Source of the DNA: Neospora caninum Liverpool
Taxonomy: Eukaryota; Apicomplexa; Conoidasida; Eucoccidiorida; Sarcocystidae
Direction of reading: 5' to 3'
Length of the DNA stretch: 64,000 bases
Assembly: GCF_000208865.1 (NCBI RefSeq)
Contig: NC_018396.1
Coordinates: 2,132,630 to 2,196,629 of the forward strand
Shown here: positions 1-12,447 of the stretch, in pieces
Position numbering within the stretch: the first letter of the stretch is position 1
Layout: each line of letters starts with the position of its first letter
Made by a program: the position numbers and the translations under genes
The notes under the pieces: model-generated
What the model was told of the DNA's origin: nothing
The model's database searches: none
Seen by the model: only the letters and a program-made list of their open reading frames with translations

Positions 1-812
1 AGAACAGGAACGTGGAGCGATCGCAGTCCAAGTGGGCGGTCGGGTACATGGGCGAAGGCGGAGCTGGGATGCTGGATAGTCTTGGGTCCGGCTTTGTCAA
101 TTTCGTCAGTGGTGCTAAGGACTATACCAACAAAGCCATTTCAACCATGCGGGGCGATAAAACTGCAGACGCCAGCGGTGTTGCAGAAGAGGAAGAGGCA
201 AACGCTGCAGCTGGGCCAGGACTGTTCGAGAAGGCCAAGGACACACTAACCACTGTAAGCATCCCGTAGAGGGAAAAACCGCAACCGATTCGTTTGCTGC
301 ACGTTTGAACCTCGAGTGAATCTACGGGGAGGCATGGTGCGGCAGGCGACACATCGCGCATATGGTTCACTGTCGCGGGTGTTCTCAACTATTGTTTTTG
401 CGAAGTGTCGGAGCAGGGCCCAACAGCGAACAGCTGTGCGTCCCTTTGTGTTTCGTCGCGGTGAAGTTCCCCCCGCAGTGCTAACCGTGGTGGGACAAGG
501 TGTGCGGTTCCGCAGCAGGATTTGTCCGAAAACGTTATTTAGCCTCCCAGTGCACCGCCCCTCGAACTCAGGTGTCCGTCTCGTTGCCTGTGGTAAGAGT
601 CGCCTCTCAAGCTTGTGGCGGGAGGCTGGGATTTTTCGACTGTTCAGGGCGGCGAATGGATAGCACAAAAGGGCAGAGACCTAGCGACCGGCGTGGCGAG
701 TGCCACGGCTGGCCCATCGGGCGCACCCCCGCCGCCAGAACTTTCGGCTGACGGTGAGGTTGAAAACCAGAAAACTTCCACGTCTTTCCAAGGCACGAAA
801 CCCTTACAGTGA
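1..812 (+). CDS. LEA-like small protein, 5' partial (paralog of the gene at 1160-2346)
   Basis: The 5' end is cut by the window edge: the frame is open from the first bases, with in-frame ATG codons at 48 and 69. Exon 1 ends at 254 before a GTAAGC donor (phase 0). The next exon starts at 648 after a TTCAG acceptor and ends at the TGA at 810-812. The product is small, hydrophilic and rich in Ala, Lys, Gly and Asp, with segments such as GAKDYTNKA, LFEKAKDTL and GGEWIAQKGRDLATGVASA that can form amphipathic helices like group-3 late embryogenesis abundant (LEA) proteins. Such proteins protect against desiccation, and coccidian oocysts are known to express LEA-domain proteins. The segment from about 63 to 140 matches the downstream gene (GM/MLxxxxxGFxxFVxGAK(D/E)YT), so the pair arose by tandem duplication. 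The LEA assignment is by composition and periodicity only. Confidence 0.55.
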
Positions 813-1159
813 AGGCCCGCGTCCACTGCCAAAGGGACGTTTTTTCCCTTCACAAATATGAGCGACCCAGAGCATGGGGCTTGCGTTATGCGTGCGGTGT
901 GTTGTCACGGTACGCAGTAAGGTGAAGAGTCAACAGCCTCAGCTAGAGCGACACAGTGGCAACGTCGATCCTTGCTGATTGTCGTGAGAGCCTCTATGTT
1001 GTGAGAAGGTGGTTCTTGCTATTAACTGCGCTCCGCTTCTGTTGCGGTTCTCGTAATGATCTACAGTATTCGGTCTTGTGTTTGTGCCGCCCAGGTGTTC
1101 CTGTGACGACGGGGGAGGACGGGAGCGAGGTGAAGTCGCAGCGCTCTCGTGAAGGCGGT

Positions 1160-2346
1160 ATGCTAGAAGGCATCAACACGGGTTTTCAAACTTTCGTGGC
1201 GGGAGCCAAGGAGTACACCGCGTCTGCGTACAGTGCCGTGGCCAGCCGAGCTGAGGCGGAAACTAGCGAGGGCGGATTGTTTGACAGGGCTAAGAACACC
1301 TTCCAGTCGGTAAGTGGAACGCAGTTCCACTACGGGCAGGGTTGTGATTCAGCCTTGAGATGGATGCGATGGGCGTTGCTCGTTTCCTTTGCAAAGACCA
1401 TCCGATCTTCGACTTTGACATTCTCGGATTTGCATGTGCGCCGTTCAGGTTTCTGCCAATGTCGCTGGGTGGCTGCCTAGCAGTGGAGGCGAGACATCCG
1501 GCACTGCTGCGGGAAGGCAAGACAGTAAGTTTGGCGCTGAAGACTCAGCCTGCAAACACAAGAAAAGTGTAGGCACAGGAGTGAGGATACGTTTCTCCCT
1601 CCTGTGCTTGGTGCGTCTGCCCCGTGGATCCCTGCTATTCCCTTGTTCTGCCTCGGTCGTCAGCTGGACCTCGCGGTCCCGCTCATCCAGGCTCCTTTGC
1701 ATAAGTACCGCTCGTGCCACGTGTGTAGCAGTACCCTGGACGGGCGAGGAGTGCAAAACAAAGGGCCAGCCGTGGTGAAATAAAAACAGAAAAGGGAAAT
1801 TAGCCGTCTTCGTGAAAGTGGTTCTCAGTCGAAAAACGGCTTCAGCTGGCAAAACCCAGTGAGCTCGATAGTGTCTGAACCCCCGCCCAACATTTAGAAA
1901 CGCTCGTCGCACCGCGCGCAGTATGGTTGAGGCTCGTCACAAGCAGCGACAATTCCCATTAATAACAGGTCCCGTGACGATTGCACGATCTGCTGGCCAC
2001 CGCATTCTGTGTGGTTCAGGGTGAGGACTCGAGTCGTTTTGCGGGGCACAGCGGCCGGTGCGATGGGCATCGTGTTGCGGTGGTGAACACTTTGAGTTGT
2101 GCGTTGTCGACATGTGGTTCCGCTGCAGGTGGTCTCTTTTCCCTCAACAGCTTGAGCATCTTCCAACAGAAAGGATCCGGGGAGCTTAACCGGTCAGCAT
2201 CCGGTGGCCGCGGACTGCTGAACAAAGAGGGATACGGAGCGACGGAGGAATCAGACGAGCATCCTCAGTTTCCAACTCTTGTGTCGCGCGGGTCGGGAGA
2301 AGGAAATAGTGGACCGGCTTCCTCAACGTCGAGTGCCCCAAGCTAA
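1160..2346 (+). CDS. LEA-like small protein, three exons
   Basis: Exons are 1160-1309 (GTAAGT donor, phase 0), 1449-1524 (GTAAGT donor, phase 1) and 2129-2346 (after CTGCAG, ending in TAA). All phases agree, giving about 148 residues from the ATG at 1160. The frame is open upstream of this ATG, with a usable acceptor at about 1092 (CGCCCAG), so an additional 5' exon is possible. Residues 1-50 carry GINTGFQTFVAGAKEYTASA and LFDRAKNTFQS, which align with the first gene and resemble LEA-type amphipathic helices. The C-terminal 72 residues are Ser/Gly-rich and probably disordered. There is no signal peptide or membrane segment. The likely role is a stress-protective hydrophilin, perhaps in oocysts; this is inference. 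Confidence 0.55.
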
Positions 2347-5300
2347 GGATTTGACGTGGCGCAAACCTCCGAGAGGAGGGTATAACGCGCGGATAGTTTC
2401 CAAGGCCCCGGTCCCAAACAAAATTACGGAAATTGTGAAGCAGGAACAACGGCTGCTGGAGTGTGTTTTAGGTGGGAACGCGGGACGTGAGACAAAAGCC
2501 ATGAAATGGTGACTCAGTGACTGCCTCTCTGCCGAGGCAGCTTGCTAGAGAGGCCCGAGGTTACCCAAGCTACCTGGAGGACAGGACGCGTGCAATCTCT
2601 CTGAAGCTTGACTATTCGCCACGCCTCTGTGAAGCATCAGGCTGAACTGTCTTGCTCCAGTAGCTCCGCAGTCGGCATATATGTCCAGGTGCTCCTCGGA
2701 TCTACATGCCGCGTGGGGTAGAGAAGAAGACCCAGTGTCGCGATCAGTTTTTTCCGCTAGCAAATAGATGCACCAGTACTTCTTTTTCACGCAGCTCAAG
2801 CTTGTGCGTCTTCTCAGGAGGGTGCGTTTGTCTGAAAATTTTCAGCTAAACAGTAGCGCTCGTGATCGAGAACCTCGTGGATGTGTCGTGCAGTTCGGTA
2901 CGATTGTTTGTATAAATTGCACCGATTCGAAGGGTGACAGGAAGCTGAGTGGAAAACGCAAACAGAGTACCCCAATGATCAGTGGAGTTCTCGGAGTCGC
3001 GGCTTTCCTTCGTGTGACGAACTGTATCGCCCGAAAACTGTGACCAGTACGCTCAGTTGCATCAGCGATTCACCTGGTGCAGTGTGGCTGTGGCACTAAA
3101 GAGAGATTTGATCTACAGGGAAGTCGCAACCGCGCGTAAGCCTTCACACCAAGGAACAACCGAACGTCGCAGGTTGCTACCCTAGACGCAGCACTCATTT
3201 GCAGATTTTTCAGGCTTGAGCCTTGAAAGCTGCGATAAGATAGCAATCAACTAGTAGAAGTCATGCTTGTACTCGCGATGCTGTTTCGCTCGCCTGTGAC
3301 TAACGGTGCTGGTAATCTCGACGGTTGTGTTGTAGTCAAGCAGAAAAATCACCTCTTCTGCCTGTGAAACAGCAGGGAGCGGCGATGGCGGGGTCATGAG
3401 TCCCCTGCGAATAAACGGTGAATGATAAGTGGAATGGAAGTGCTACTGTCAAACACGGTGGAATCGGCAATGGACAGATTACTGTTGCTGTACGGGAAGA
3501 ATCTTTCGGAGCTACGAATCTTTGAAGGTTAAAACGAATGCAGCATTAGGGGCACGTGGACACGGATGCTCTGGCGTAGTAGGGGTGAATGTTGTGGCGA
3601 ACTGTACTGGCGTTTTGTGATATCATTTTCGAGATTGGAAACGACTGTCATGTGGATAAGTAATTTAACATGACAGTACCGTGTTTGGCAGCGGGCAGGT
3701 AAAGGTCGGGATAGGGAAAGATGCTTGTACATCTCCTGTCAGCAATAGTACACATATCGCGCCCCGATAGTTACATCCCAGTGAAAGTTTCTGATACATT
3801 TACGAGTCAACAGGACCTAGGAATCGAAACGAAAATAAACCGTACCCCCGACTGGGGGTCTCCCGTTCTTGCTTCAGCAAATCCTGCGTCGTGGGGAGAG
3901 TCCTGCTGAGACTGAAAGCACTCTCAGTTTCCAGGCACGCCATTTGGAGAAGGCGTGCTACACGAACTCTCAACGTTTCTGCAGGGGGGAGAAACTGCAA
4001 ATCAGCATAATTCTGCGCCGGCATACAACCGTCCTTCCAACTCTTGCAGTTGCATGTTTAACGGCTTTTGGCACCACCGGCTGAACGTGTGAGACTTGGC
4101 ATTCAGTCTTCACAGTACCCCAGAATAAAAAAAATTCTTGTCACTTCAAGAGGGGGACCTCGTTTTCGCCCATGTAGGTGGCTTCGTCTTGGGCAGCGCA
4201 CGTGTGCGTGCGGCAAACCAGTCTTCCTCGCCAGGCCTTGTCTTTGTCGCCCGCAGCAACCCGATAATGTCAATCTCCTGCAAGCAGGACACAAGGGACA
4301 AAAGTGTGAAAGAAGTCTTTCGTCTCGGAATTCCTTCAAGAAACGCGGCCGTCACACCCGGACTCCCGCCGAGGGACCCCGTCAGCGAAGAATTGCAAAC
4401 CAAGTCGAGTGCACAGAATAGGTAAACCCGAAACGTCTGCCTAACGCAGTTGAGGGCAACCGCCGAAACGCGGGACACCCTCCGAGAGCACGCCACGCAG
4501 AATAGTGTGAACGCTTGCCTTTGCGTCGCTCCACGCCTGCTGGAAATCGAACCGGATTCCCATGATGGATTCCTACGAACAGCGAAGGAAAACGCATGAG
4601 GGTGCGTGCCTGCTGAAATCGCCAGCAAACCACCGTCGCACGCTGCATATAGGCAATGCCAATTTGAGGTATTCTGTGCCACGAACGTTTTTAACCACAT
4701 CTTGCGAAACGCGAGCAGGGAAACAGTGATACGCGTCTCGCTAAAGCTTGCAATGACATATAAGCGGAGACAGTCGCGTGCACAGCCTACGTGCATGTAT
4801 TTTGTGTCATGGTATATGTGGGGTATCCCAGACACCGCTGTCACAGCTAGAGATTTCCTGCCAAGAAGCCGCCAGCTCAACAACTGACATGCTTTATAGA
4901 AGGCCTGTTCTCAAGAACACGAGAGTTCTTACCTCCAGTCTCTGAACTTCCCGAAGGCTGTTTTCGGTCTTTTTCTGTCCAACGCACGCGAAAGACACAC
5001 ACAGAAAGACGCCCAAGCGCGTAACCCCTCCACCAGCTTGCTCAACACCAGTCAGGAAGAGGCCTGACGCAAACCCCAGAACACGTATCCATATTTTGCA
5101 TGGTTTGGAGCACGCCCCCTCCCAGTAAGTTGTCCTGCTAGATCCTCTTATAGATGCCCCTTTTTTCTTTCTCCTACGAAAGCTAGTTTTTTCGAAATAA
5201 GGATCACTCAGTCACAAAGTCATCCACGCGTGTCAGCGAATGGATATCCTAAACGACTATCAGAAGACAACGGCCCCTGATGTGAAGCTAGAACAAAACC

Positions 5301-5626
5301 GCTGATTGGGAGACAAAACGCCCACATCCGAAGTGAAGAATGGCGGTTGCACCTGGATCGGATGATTAGCGAAAGACGACTTTTTCCGATCATGAATCTT
5401 CACTGTGGACGCACGAACCAGAGGATGGACTCGAAACGGGGGACCCAATGGCTCTTGCTTTTCCCTGGCCTCAGCTTGTCTTGAAGACAGCATACTCAAA
5501 GAAAAGTCACTGACTGGCGCAATGAGTATATAACGTGCCTTTGCTACGCTGAACATTTGAAAAAAACGGCGTACAGACTTCTATAACCACCAGCTTTATC
5601 CTCAGTCCGTACTCCTCTCGTCTTAC
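2347..5626. other. Intergenic or untranslated, no gene resolved
   Basis: No frame here shows a recognisable domain, consistent codon use or a chain of phase-compatible splice sites. The longest open frame is on the minus strand (4146-4883, 245 codons), with opposing plus-strand frames over the same bases; its translation is unfamiliar. The part just below 5627 may hold the last exon of the minus-strand coiled-coil gene: an open frame at about 5260-5500 contains the segment AEAREKQEPLG, but no acceptor of matching phase was found. Confidence 0.4.
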
Positions 5627-8440
5627 CTCAAGGGCTTGCCTCTCCGCTTCAATCCTTTGCCTGTCCTGGATAACCCTCTGTTTCTCTGTCCACGTCTCCT
5701 GAGAACATACAATCAGGAACCTCACCGACTTTTTCTCGAAATCGGATTCCGAGACCTCTTGTGATACGGCGGAGAACTAGGGTGGTTTCGGTGGCCGTCC
5801 GGCGGGTGCGATGTCTCCTCCTTTGGGAAGCATTTGGTTCCGAAAACTGGTTACTCTCACGAAAACGGTACACAAAAACGTTACGACAGGTGAGGCGACC
5901 TTTTGCATCAGCCCTGGTAACCCTCAAGTCAAACCGCTTATAGGCGCCTGCCTGTCCAGCGGGACCTCTCTGGCTCAGTACCACACAATGCCAGGGCGCT
6001 AAGTTCCTGTGCTGGCGGCAGCACGCCTTCCCAAATAATAATGCAGTTCCGACCGCTGGAACGTTTGGAATGGGAAACTCACCAGGTACTTAATATACTT
6101 TTTTTCAGCTTCGTCTTGCTGCAAACGAAAACAAAGAAGGCACCAGCGGAGACCTCCACGAATCAGAAAAGGTGGAAGGAATCGCTTTGTGATTACGCGG
6201 AGGTCGTTTGGCTGCATCAAAAGGCAAACTACTCGAGTTCCCCCAAGTCCTGCGGATTCGCTTCGTGTACAGGAGACGCCTTCGTTTGCTCCCTGAGACT
6301 CGTGTTCTTTCTGGATTTCCCGTGATTGTTTGCGGCAGTAGATTCTTCGGGAGCTTGTCGATCTAACGCGACTAAGAACGAACACCACCGATGTACGGAT
6401 GGGGACTTCACAAACGCAGCGGCACGTGGCGCGCGCACTTTTCAACAAGGCAGCTCAACACCGGTAGGTCTGTTGTAAGCTTGAATGGCAGCGATATGGT
6501 CGACTGAGAACTTGGCAGCTAAACAAAAAGCTGGCGGCTCTCCCAAAAGAAGGCTCACCGTTTTGCACAGGTTGGTGATTAATTCGCCGACTTCCTTCTT
6601 CAATGTTTCATGCTTTTTCTGCCTGAAGTGAGGACAAAGTGTGAAACGCCCCGTAATTGGGCACAACAAAAAAGACAGTTACTCTTCTGCTTTATTGCTG
6701 CAAACTCAATCCAGAGAGTAGCTATTTGTTTCTCGCCGCACCGGGTGCAAATACCACCGTTTCCGAGGGCAGGTCCACACCAGCAGCCGGGACACCACTG
6801 CAACCCCGACAAACACAACCGTTTTGCAAATCCACGTGAACAGCGAACGCTACCCATGAATACTTCACTAAAAACCTCGACTATCTCAAGCAAGAACCTG
6901 GCTAGTGGGCAAAGAAACCTATGTACTAGCCACGGTATCTTTCTGACTGCCGGAGTTCATCAACTGCCAATGCCTACTGCGAATCTCTCCGTCGCCGGGC
7001 CATTAGGAGGGCTCTTTCGGCTTCTTCTTTATCCCGCTGTTCTGCACACAATAAGCTCACAATTCCAAAGCGTACACGATTATTCCCCTTGAATATGGAA
7101 TGTACAGCATGCCGCCAGGATCGTGTGGCGAATCAGGAGAGACAATCTCGCTCAGCATCTAAAACAAAAAACCTCAAAGGTGCAAGACCCCAGCTCTCGA
7201 ATACAACCATAGATAACTGTTTACAGAAGCAACAAAAACTACAGTAGTCATGTCACCGTCTGTAAAAAGATGAGGCGCCATGGACTTCTGGTGGGCCGCC
7301 AGCTGCGGCGATGACCATACCTTGTTTGTAGAGAGCCTCCAGATTCGCATACTCCCGTTGAGCAGCTTCAACTTGCTCACACAGAAAGCGGAACTCGTTT
7401 GATTCTGCTTCAAACTGTTGCCTACAAACCAGCATCATCCAGGTCAGCACAAGACATGACTTGGATGACAGACGGCAACAGCGCTGCATAAGGGCATTGC
7501 ACGTCAGATTCGCACACTGTCGAACGAAAACGTCTGCCGACCTTCACCCACGAGAGCTTCGGGTTCTGCAGTCGTCCGAGCATGAGTATACTCCAGTTAT
7601 GGGGAACAGACACCAAGTTCTTTATGATTGCCGTACACTACCACCCCACCGGACCCCACTGCTTGAGACAGCTAAAAATCTGAGAATTCGATGAGAAAAT
7701 TTCCAAAAAAAGTAAATTTTCTCGGGTCGCCATTACTGCAACCCGAGAGGAAGCCAATAGAACGCGAGTCGCCATGGCGTGAAGCTCCTGGACACGGTTC
7801 TCGTGTGTGGTGCTCGCGCGCAGCAGCTCACATAACGAATCTCCCCTGGCAGTGGATTCATACAAGAAGATACTGGTAACACGAATGTAACATTCTGGTG
7901 CAGCCTCCATTGCAAAATCCTCTGAAGGCAGCGGGAACCCACCGTCGGTCGACAAATCCACCAGCTTTTCTTTCCAAGATACGTCATTCAGACTAGGTTC
8001 GGGTCAAGTGTAAATCTTCATTCCTTGTGTGCATACTGAAAATAGCGCTGACGCTCACGAGAGGATAGTGATCACAACAACACTTTCCGTCTTCAGAGGA
8101 CAAGAACTCAGCAGGAGTTGCCGCTGGACAAGAACTTTGAAACTGGTAACAAATGTCGCGTCTCTTACTCGAGCTTGTTCACCTCTGCCTCAAGTGCAAG
8201 AGCGAAGTGGCCATATCGGACGACTTCCTGCTTGTACTTGTGATTCCGACCGACCCACTCCTTTGCGTCATAATTGAAATAACCTAGTCGCTGGAGTTCG
8301 TGTGTCAAGGGTGCTTGTATGCTGCTTGATCGAAGAACCTGGGACGTCAGGTGGTCTTTGGCAGGAACGAGTACGTCACCGAGAGACGTAATCCCGCTAG
8401 AAGCGCGGGTGGAGCGGTCCCCAGAATCCCGCCTCTGCAT
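5627..8440 (-). CDS. Coiled-coil protein of unknown function, many small exons
   Basis: This model was built from the sequence on the minus strand. Exon A is 8440-8169 (ATG at 8440, donor GTAAGA, phase 2). Exon B is 7845-7737 (donor GTAATG). Exon C is 7414-7257 (donor GTGACA, phase 2). Exon D starts at 6622 and runs to about 6450. A 36-base exon lies at 6118-6083 (TTTGCAG acceptor, GTGAGT donor), and exon E at 5698-5627 (CTCAG acceptor, GTAAGA donor). Phases agree from A through D and between the microexon and E; the D-to-microexon junction and the 3' end are unresolved. The translation is rich in Glu, Gln, Lys and Arg with helical heptads, for example FRFLCEQVEAAQREYANLEA and RVIQDRQRIEAERQALE. 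This is typical of cytoskeletal, basal-body or axonemal coiled-coil proteins, but no family could be named. A Ser-rich frame at 9266-9051 could be an upstream exon. Confidence 0.5.
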
Positions 8441-10501
8441 TGTTGGGGTTCAGGGGGGCGAAGCGGCTGTGTGCTTTAACCAGAGTGGCTCAGAGTCGCC
8501 GCTGCTGCTACCCTTCACTTGTGGAAGGAAGATGGGTGTGCGTATGAGGAGTCGTTCAAGTGCAGGGGCAGACGCACTCGACGCTTGATCTATTGGGGAA
8601 TTTCCAGCTCCCTGTCCGCTAGCATAATGGGTAGTTGCGTTCTCGTGTAGTTTGTATTGTACGCCCAGTCGCTGATTCTCCGGTGCGCCCGCGCGGAGAT
8701 GTGACGCAGCAGAGATGCGGAAGTGGCTTAGGAAAGATATCCACGCTGTGGAGGTTATTTGAACCGTTCATAAGTTCATTGTTCAGGGCTATGCTGAGGA
8801 TCATCGTAGTCCTATCCCGCCGGAGCAGACAGTCTCCAGGTAGCCTTGTTGGAGTTGAAGTTGGGTTTTTCCGAAGTGAACATGCCTCTGGGGAAAGCAA
8901 TGGGAAAGCCTGTATGCGGATGCAACTTTGAAAATGGTTCATAACAAGAGTGTTCATAGCAAGAGAACGAGAGAACCAATGCGTTGCAAACCAAGGAAAA
9001 TCGGTGACCGGTGGTGTCACCGCAACGAGATGCTAGTTAGCTGGCCACAACTAATTGGACGTGGCACTGCCAGCAGAAAGGGAGGAACAGTATCGTCCTT
9101 CCGTTTCGTCGTTGGACACGCTATCTTCCGACGAAATTCCTGGGTCTGGCTCTAAAGTTTTCTCTCCTCGGCCTCGGGAAACAGGCCTCAGCCGAACAAT
9201 TTCGGCGCCATGCGAGAAGTCGACAATGGAACGATCGAGTCCCAGTCGACTCGACTGATGCCGCAAATAGGCAGGAGCTAGCCAAGTACTCGCACATTTG
9301 AATCGACGCGTGGGGCCCTCGAGAGCCGTTATTTGGCCACGCAGTACCTCCTGAAGGTTACTGCCATACTGTTTTGTCTCTCCTTCTTAACTTACCTTCC
9401 CCCATGGGATTTTCTAAAATTACGAATTTCAACTGTGAGCGGAAAATCAAGCCCTTGGGGTCACATCTTCTTCCGTTGGGGGTCGCGGCGGACGGTCATC
9501 CGACCGCGCGCTCGGTACGAGAGCGCGACATGAGGCACGGAGGTTCTCAAAATGTGCTGGTAACTTCGGCAGATCACTTCTTTGCTAGTCCGCCAGATAA
9601 TGCCACACCATGAAAAAAAATGTAAAAATAAGCAATTTGAGAAGCGAAAGGGGCGTAGCTCTTGCGTGTACTTGTTTCCATTTTTGACTGATACAAAACA
9701 CTCCTGCGAATGATTTGCCAGGCCTATACTAAACTAGGTTCCGTGCCGCTTCAACGGTATGCCATCTCACACTAAAACCTCCGCTCTTGTGCGTTGTGCC
9801 AATACGAAATGATGCTCCTTTCTAGAGCCAGAAGTCCTCAGGAAACGGGCTGACACGGTATCACGCCGAAATAAAGCCGAGCATGAACGACTGTCTGGGG
9901 GCTCCTCGTTGTACTTCGTACACTAAATATGTAGGGCGCCTCTCACTGGAGGGCAGCGTACGACGAGTTCTCCGGCAACCGCTGTCAACTTGTCACTACA
10001 GTAAGAAGAAACCTCAGCAACCACGATCGTCATATGAAGACATGCATGTGAAACCAACATGGTCACCACTGCAGAAATATTTTCCAAACGTCACGCTTTA
10101 CGCAGCCGTTCCAACGAAACAGAGCCCGATGAAAATAGCGTCCCATGTAGGACGTTCGTGCCTAGAAAACGATTCTCGATGCTACACTATCCACACATAC
10201 GGAACCGCGATTTGACAGCACAAACGTTGCAATACAGCCCCCATTGACATTCTCACACCGTTCGGGGTGGTTTTTACGCTTTTGAGACGCCGCAGCTCAT
10301 CCGACGGTTTTCGGAAGGCCAGGGATTGACCACGCAAAGCTTGAACAAAAATCTTGAAGTCGCGCCACTGCTTCATCGCTGACCACCGGTGCTAAGGTCC
10401 CCTCATTCCGCTTTGCTGACTGAACCGATATTAACAACGTAAACTAGACCGCTCGAAGGAACAACGCTGTCGATATACTCGCTGTCACCCGACTCCGGAC
10501 A
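8441..10501. other. Intergenic; one possible Ser-rich exon at 9051-9266
   Basis: No recognisable domain was seen. Around 9051-9266 both strands are open and Ser-rich. The minus-strand version begins with ATG at 9266, has a possible GTGTCC donor, and lies upstream of the minus-strand coiled-coil gene. The rest shows only short frames. Confidence 0.35.
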
Positions 10502-12447
10502 TCAATCAGAATCATGGATCGCTTCTAAAAAATTAACTGTAGGACCCAGCTCGTACATTTCCCGCGACCACCGTTTCTGTGACAGAGCCCTGTAGAGAAC
10601 AGCACCCAATGGCCAGCCCATTTGTCCCTGCACCTTACCCTCGGCGCCAATTACCTGATCTGTAAAAATTATGTCACTGGGTAAATATGTTCCTGATTGC
10701 AAATACCTCAACAATCCTACCGACATCGCAAGCTCCTGGCAAAACGTGATGGTGAAGGGCGTTACCGGCAACTCCTGGTCAGGTATATCGATCATGAGTC
10801 CCTTTCCGGGGATGTGTTTCACCGGCAACTTGCAAAATCTCCCTGCTGCCTGTGCAAGAAAACCTGCCTCTCCGTGGAATTCTTTGAGGAATCCGATTCT
10901 CTGAAGCGTCCGAATGCCGTCCAGAAAGCCGGCTCCGGTGATGAACACGGGAGCATTTGTTGAAACGAGCCTGGAAACTTGACCTAGTGAGTCAAATCCC
11001 GTCGACGACGCCTCCAAATTCGCTGGAAGCGGCACCGGTGGGTTTAGGAGAATCATATCGACTTGAGCGAAGCACGTCTCAAAATCACCGGTTCCCAAAA
11101 TCTTGGTACAGCCTTGAACGGTAATCCGGTCTTCCAAAGTCGCAAACGAATTCATGCCAATCGCTGTGCAGCCGTAAACGTTTAAAGGCCTCGACGAGAT
11201 TGCGAGATTAGAAGACGAGGAATAAGTCGCAGCTGGTATGAGGCGATTCTTCCGCAGCTGAGTATCGACATCAACTTGCCCATCTAGAGAGATCTTCAGC
11301 GGCCCGGCAGAGCACGGCTGTTCGTAGCCCTGCGGCATGCAAGGATTATGGCATATCCCGTCTTCTAAGAATTGTTGTTGCTGGCATATACCTTTGAGCA
11401 GAAGTCCAGCTGCACTGGTGGTGCCAAGCTGCATGAATGACACTGAGACGAGCTTCCCCTCCGCAGAAAATTGCTGCCGCCTATCTCCATTTGCCTTCAA
11501 AGTGGTGGTTTTTACGAACGATGGTAAGATCTGCGACTCATCTATCGGCGAAACAACCTGCAGTGATGCCGCCCCCCGACCTCCACCAGGCCGGCCATTC
11601 CCTGCATCTGACGATTCAGATCAGACGTAGGGAAAAAGGGTAAGCGTTAGGCCAGAAAATTCAAAGTCAAAAATGCGAAAAGTCCCTCTTCTTCACCTGT
11701 TATTGGCCTCGCCAGGTCGGGGTTTGTGAAAAAGGTGTAACCACCAACAAGGAAGGGATGATTTATTGCAGAGCGAAGAAGCAAAAATAATCCATCCACG
11801 TACCAATCGTGGAAATCACGTATTCCAGCAGTACTATGCACAAGCACCGGAACTCCCAGCTGCTTCGCTCTCCGGGCCTCCGCTTCCGAAAGATGCTTGT
11901 GCAAGAAGCCAGCGACGTCACGTTTTAGTTCCGTAACAAGCTGGGCGGTTCTCATTTGGATATCTGGCACATACTTTGTCATTGTAACAGACATATCCGG
12001 CCTCGACTCCCAGCCAGTGGCATGTGTATCCATCCATGTTTCCAGTAGCTGCCTCAGGCCCGTTAACCTGAGTCCACTTCCCAGATATCGCAGCTTCTGC
12101 GGCAATGCTACGCGTCCTTTACCAGGGCACGACTCCATAGTGATTGCAAAGACTTTTGCGCGAGTCCCCGTACTGCCCCCATCCACGACCACAACAACTT
12201 GATCGGCAAGCGTACATGAATTCTCTCTTTTCCTCAATCTCCCCAACATATCCATGCCTTCCACTGACTTTGCTACTGCTTCTGTCGCATTCGATGGCGG
12301 AAGGAAGGGTCCTGATTTGCGTTCTGCTGATACCACACCAAAGCCAGCGTGTGCTTGCGATATTCACGGAACCCGGAGCCCACGCACGGTAAAGACAGTG
12401 CCTGCTGCTAATGCGGCACGAAGAAGAGCCGGCGCCGACCTCCGCAT
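10502..12447 (-). pseudogene. Nucleoside-triphosphatase (GDA1/CD39 apyrase, NTPase I/II-like) pseudogene
   Basis: In functional copies this enzyme is a secreted dense-granule NTPase, single-exon and about 630 residues, that hydrolyses nucleoside tri- and diphosphates in the parasitophorous vacuole. Here homology is continuous in one orientation: a start ATG at 12447 with a signal-peptide-like N-terminus, apyrase motif 1 (DGGSTGTR), motif 2 (STAGIRDF), motif 3 (EEEGLFAF), motif 4 (VEVGG) and a long Cys-containing C-terminal half ending at 10502. The frame is broken three times: an in-frame TGA at 12364-12366 just after the signal region, an in-frame TAA at 11647-11649 after motif 3 (where about ten residues also seem missing), and a one-base frameshift in a run of six C (11572-11577 on the plus strand) inside motif 4. 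No GT-AG intron removes these lesions. The C-terminal 330 codons remain open, so the decay may be recent. Confidence 0.9.
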
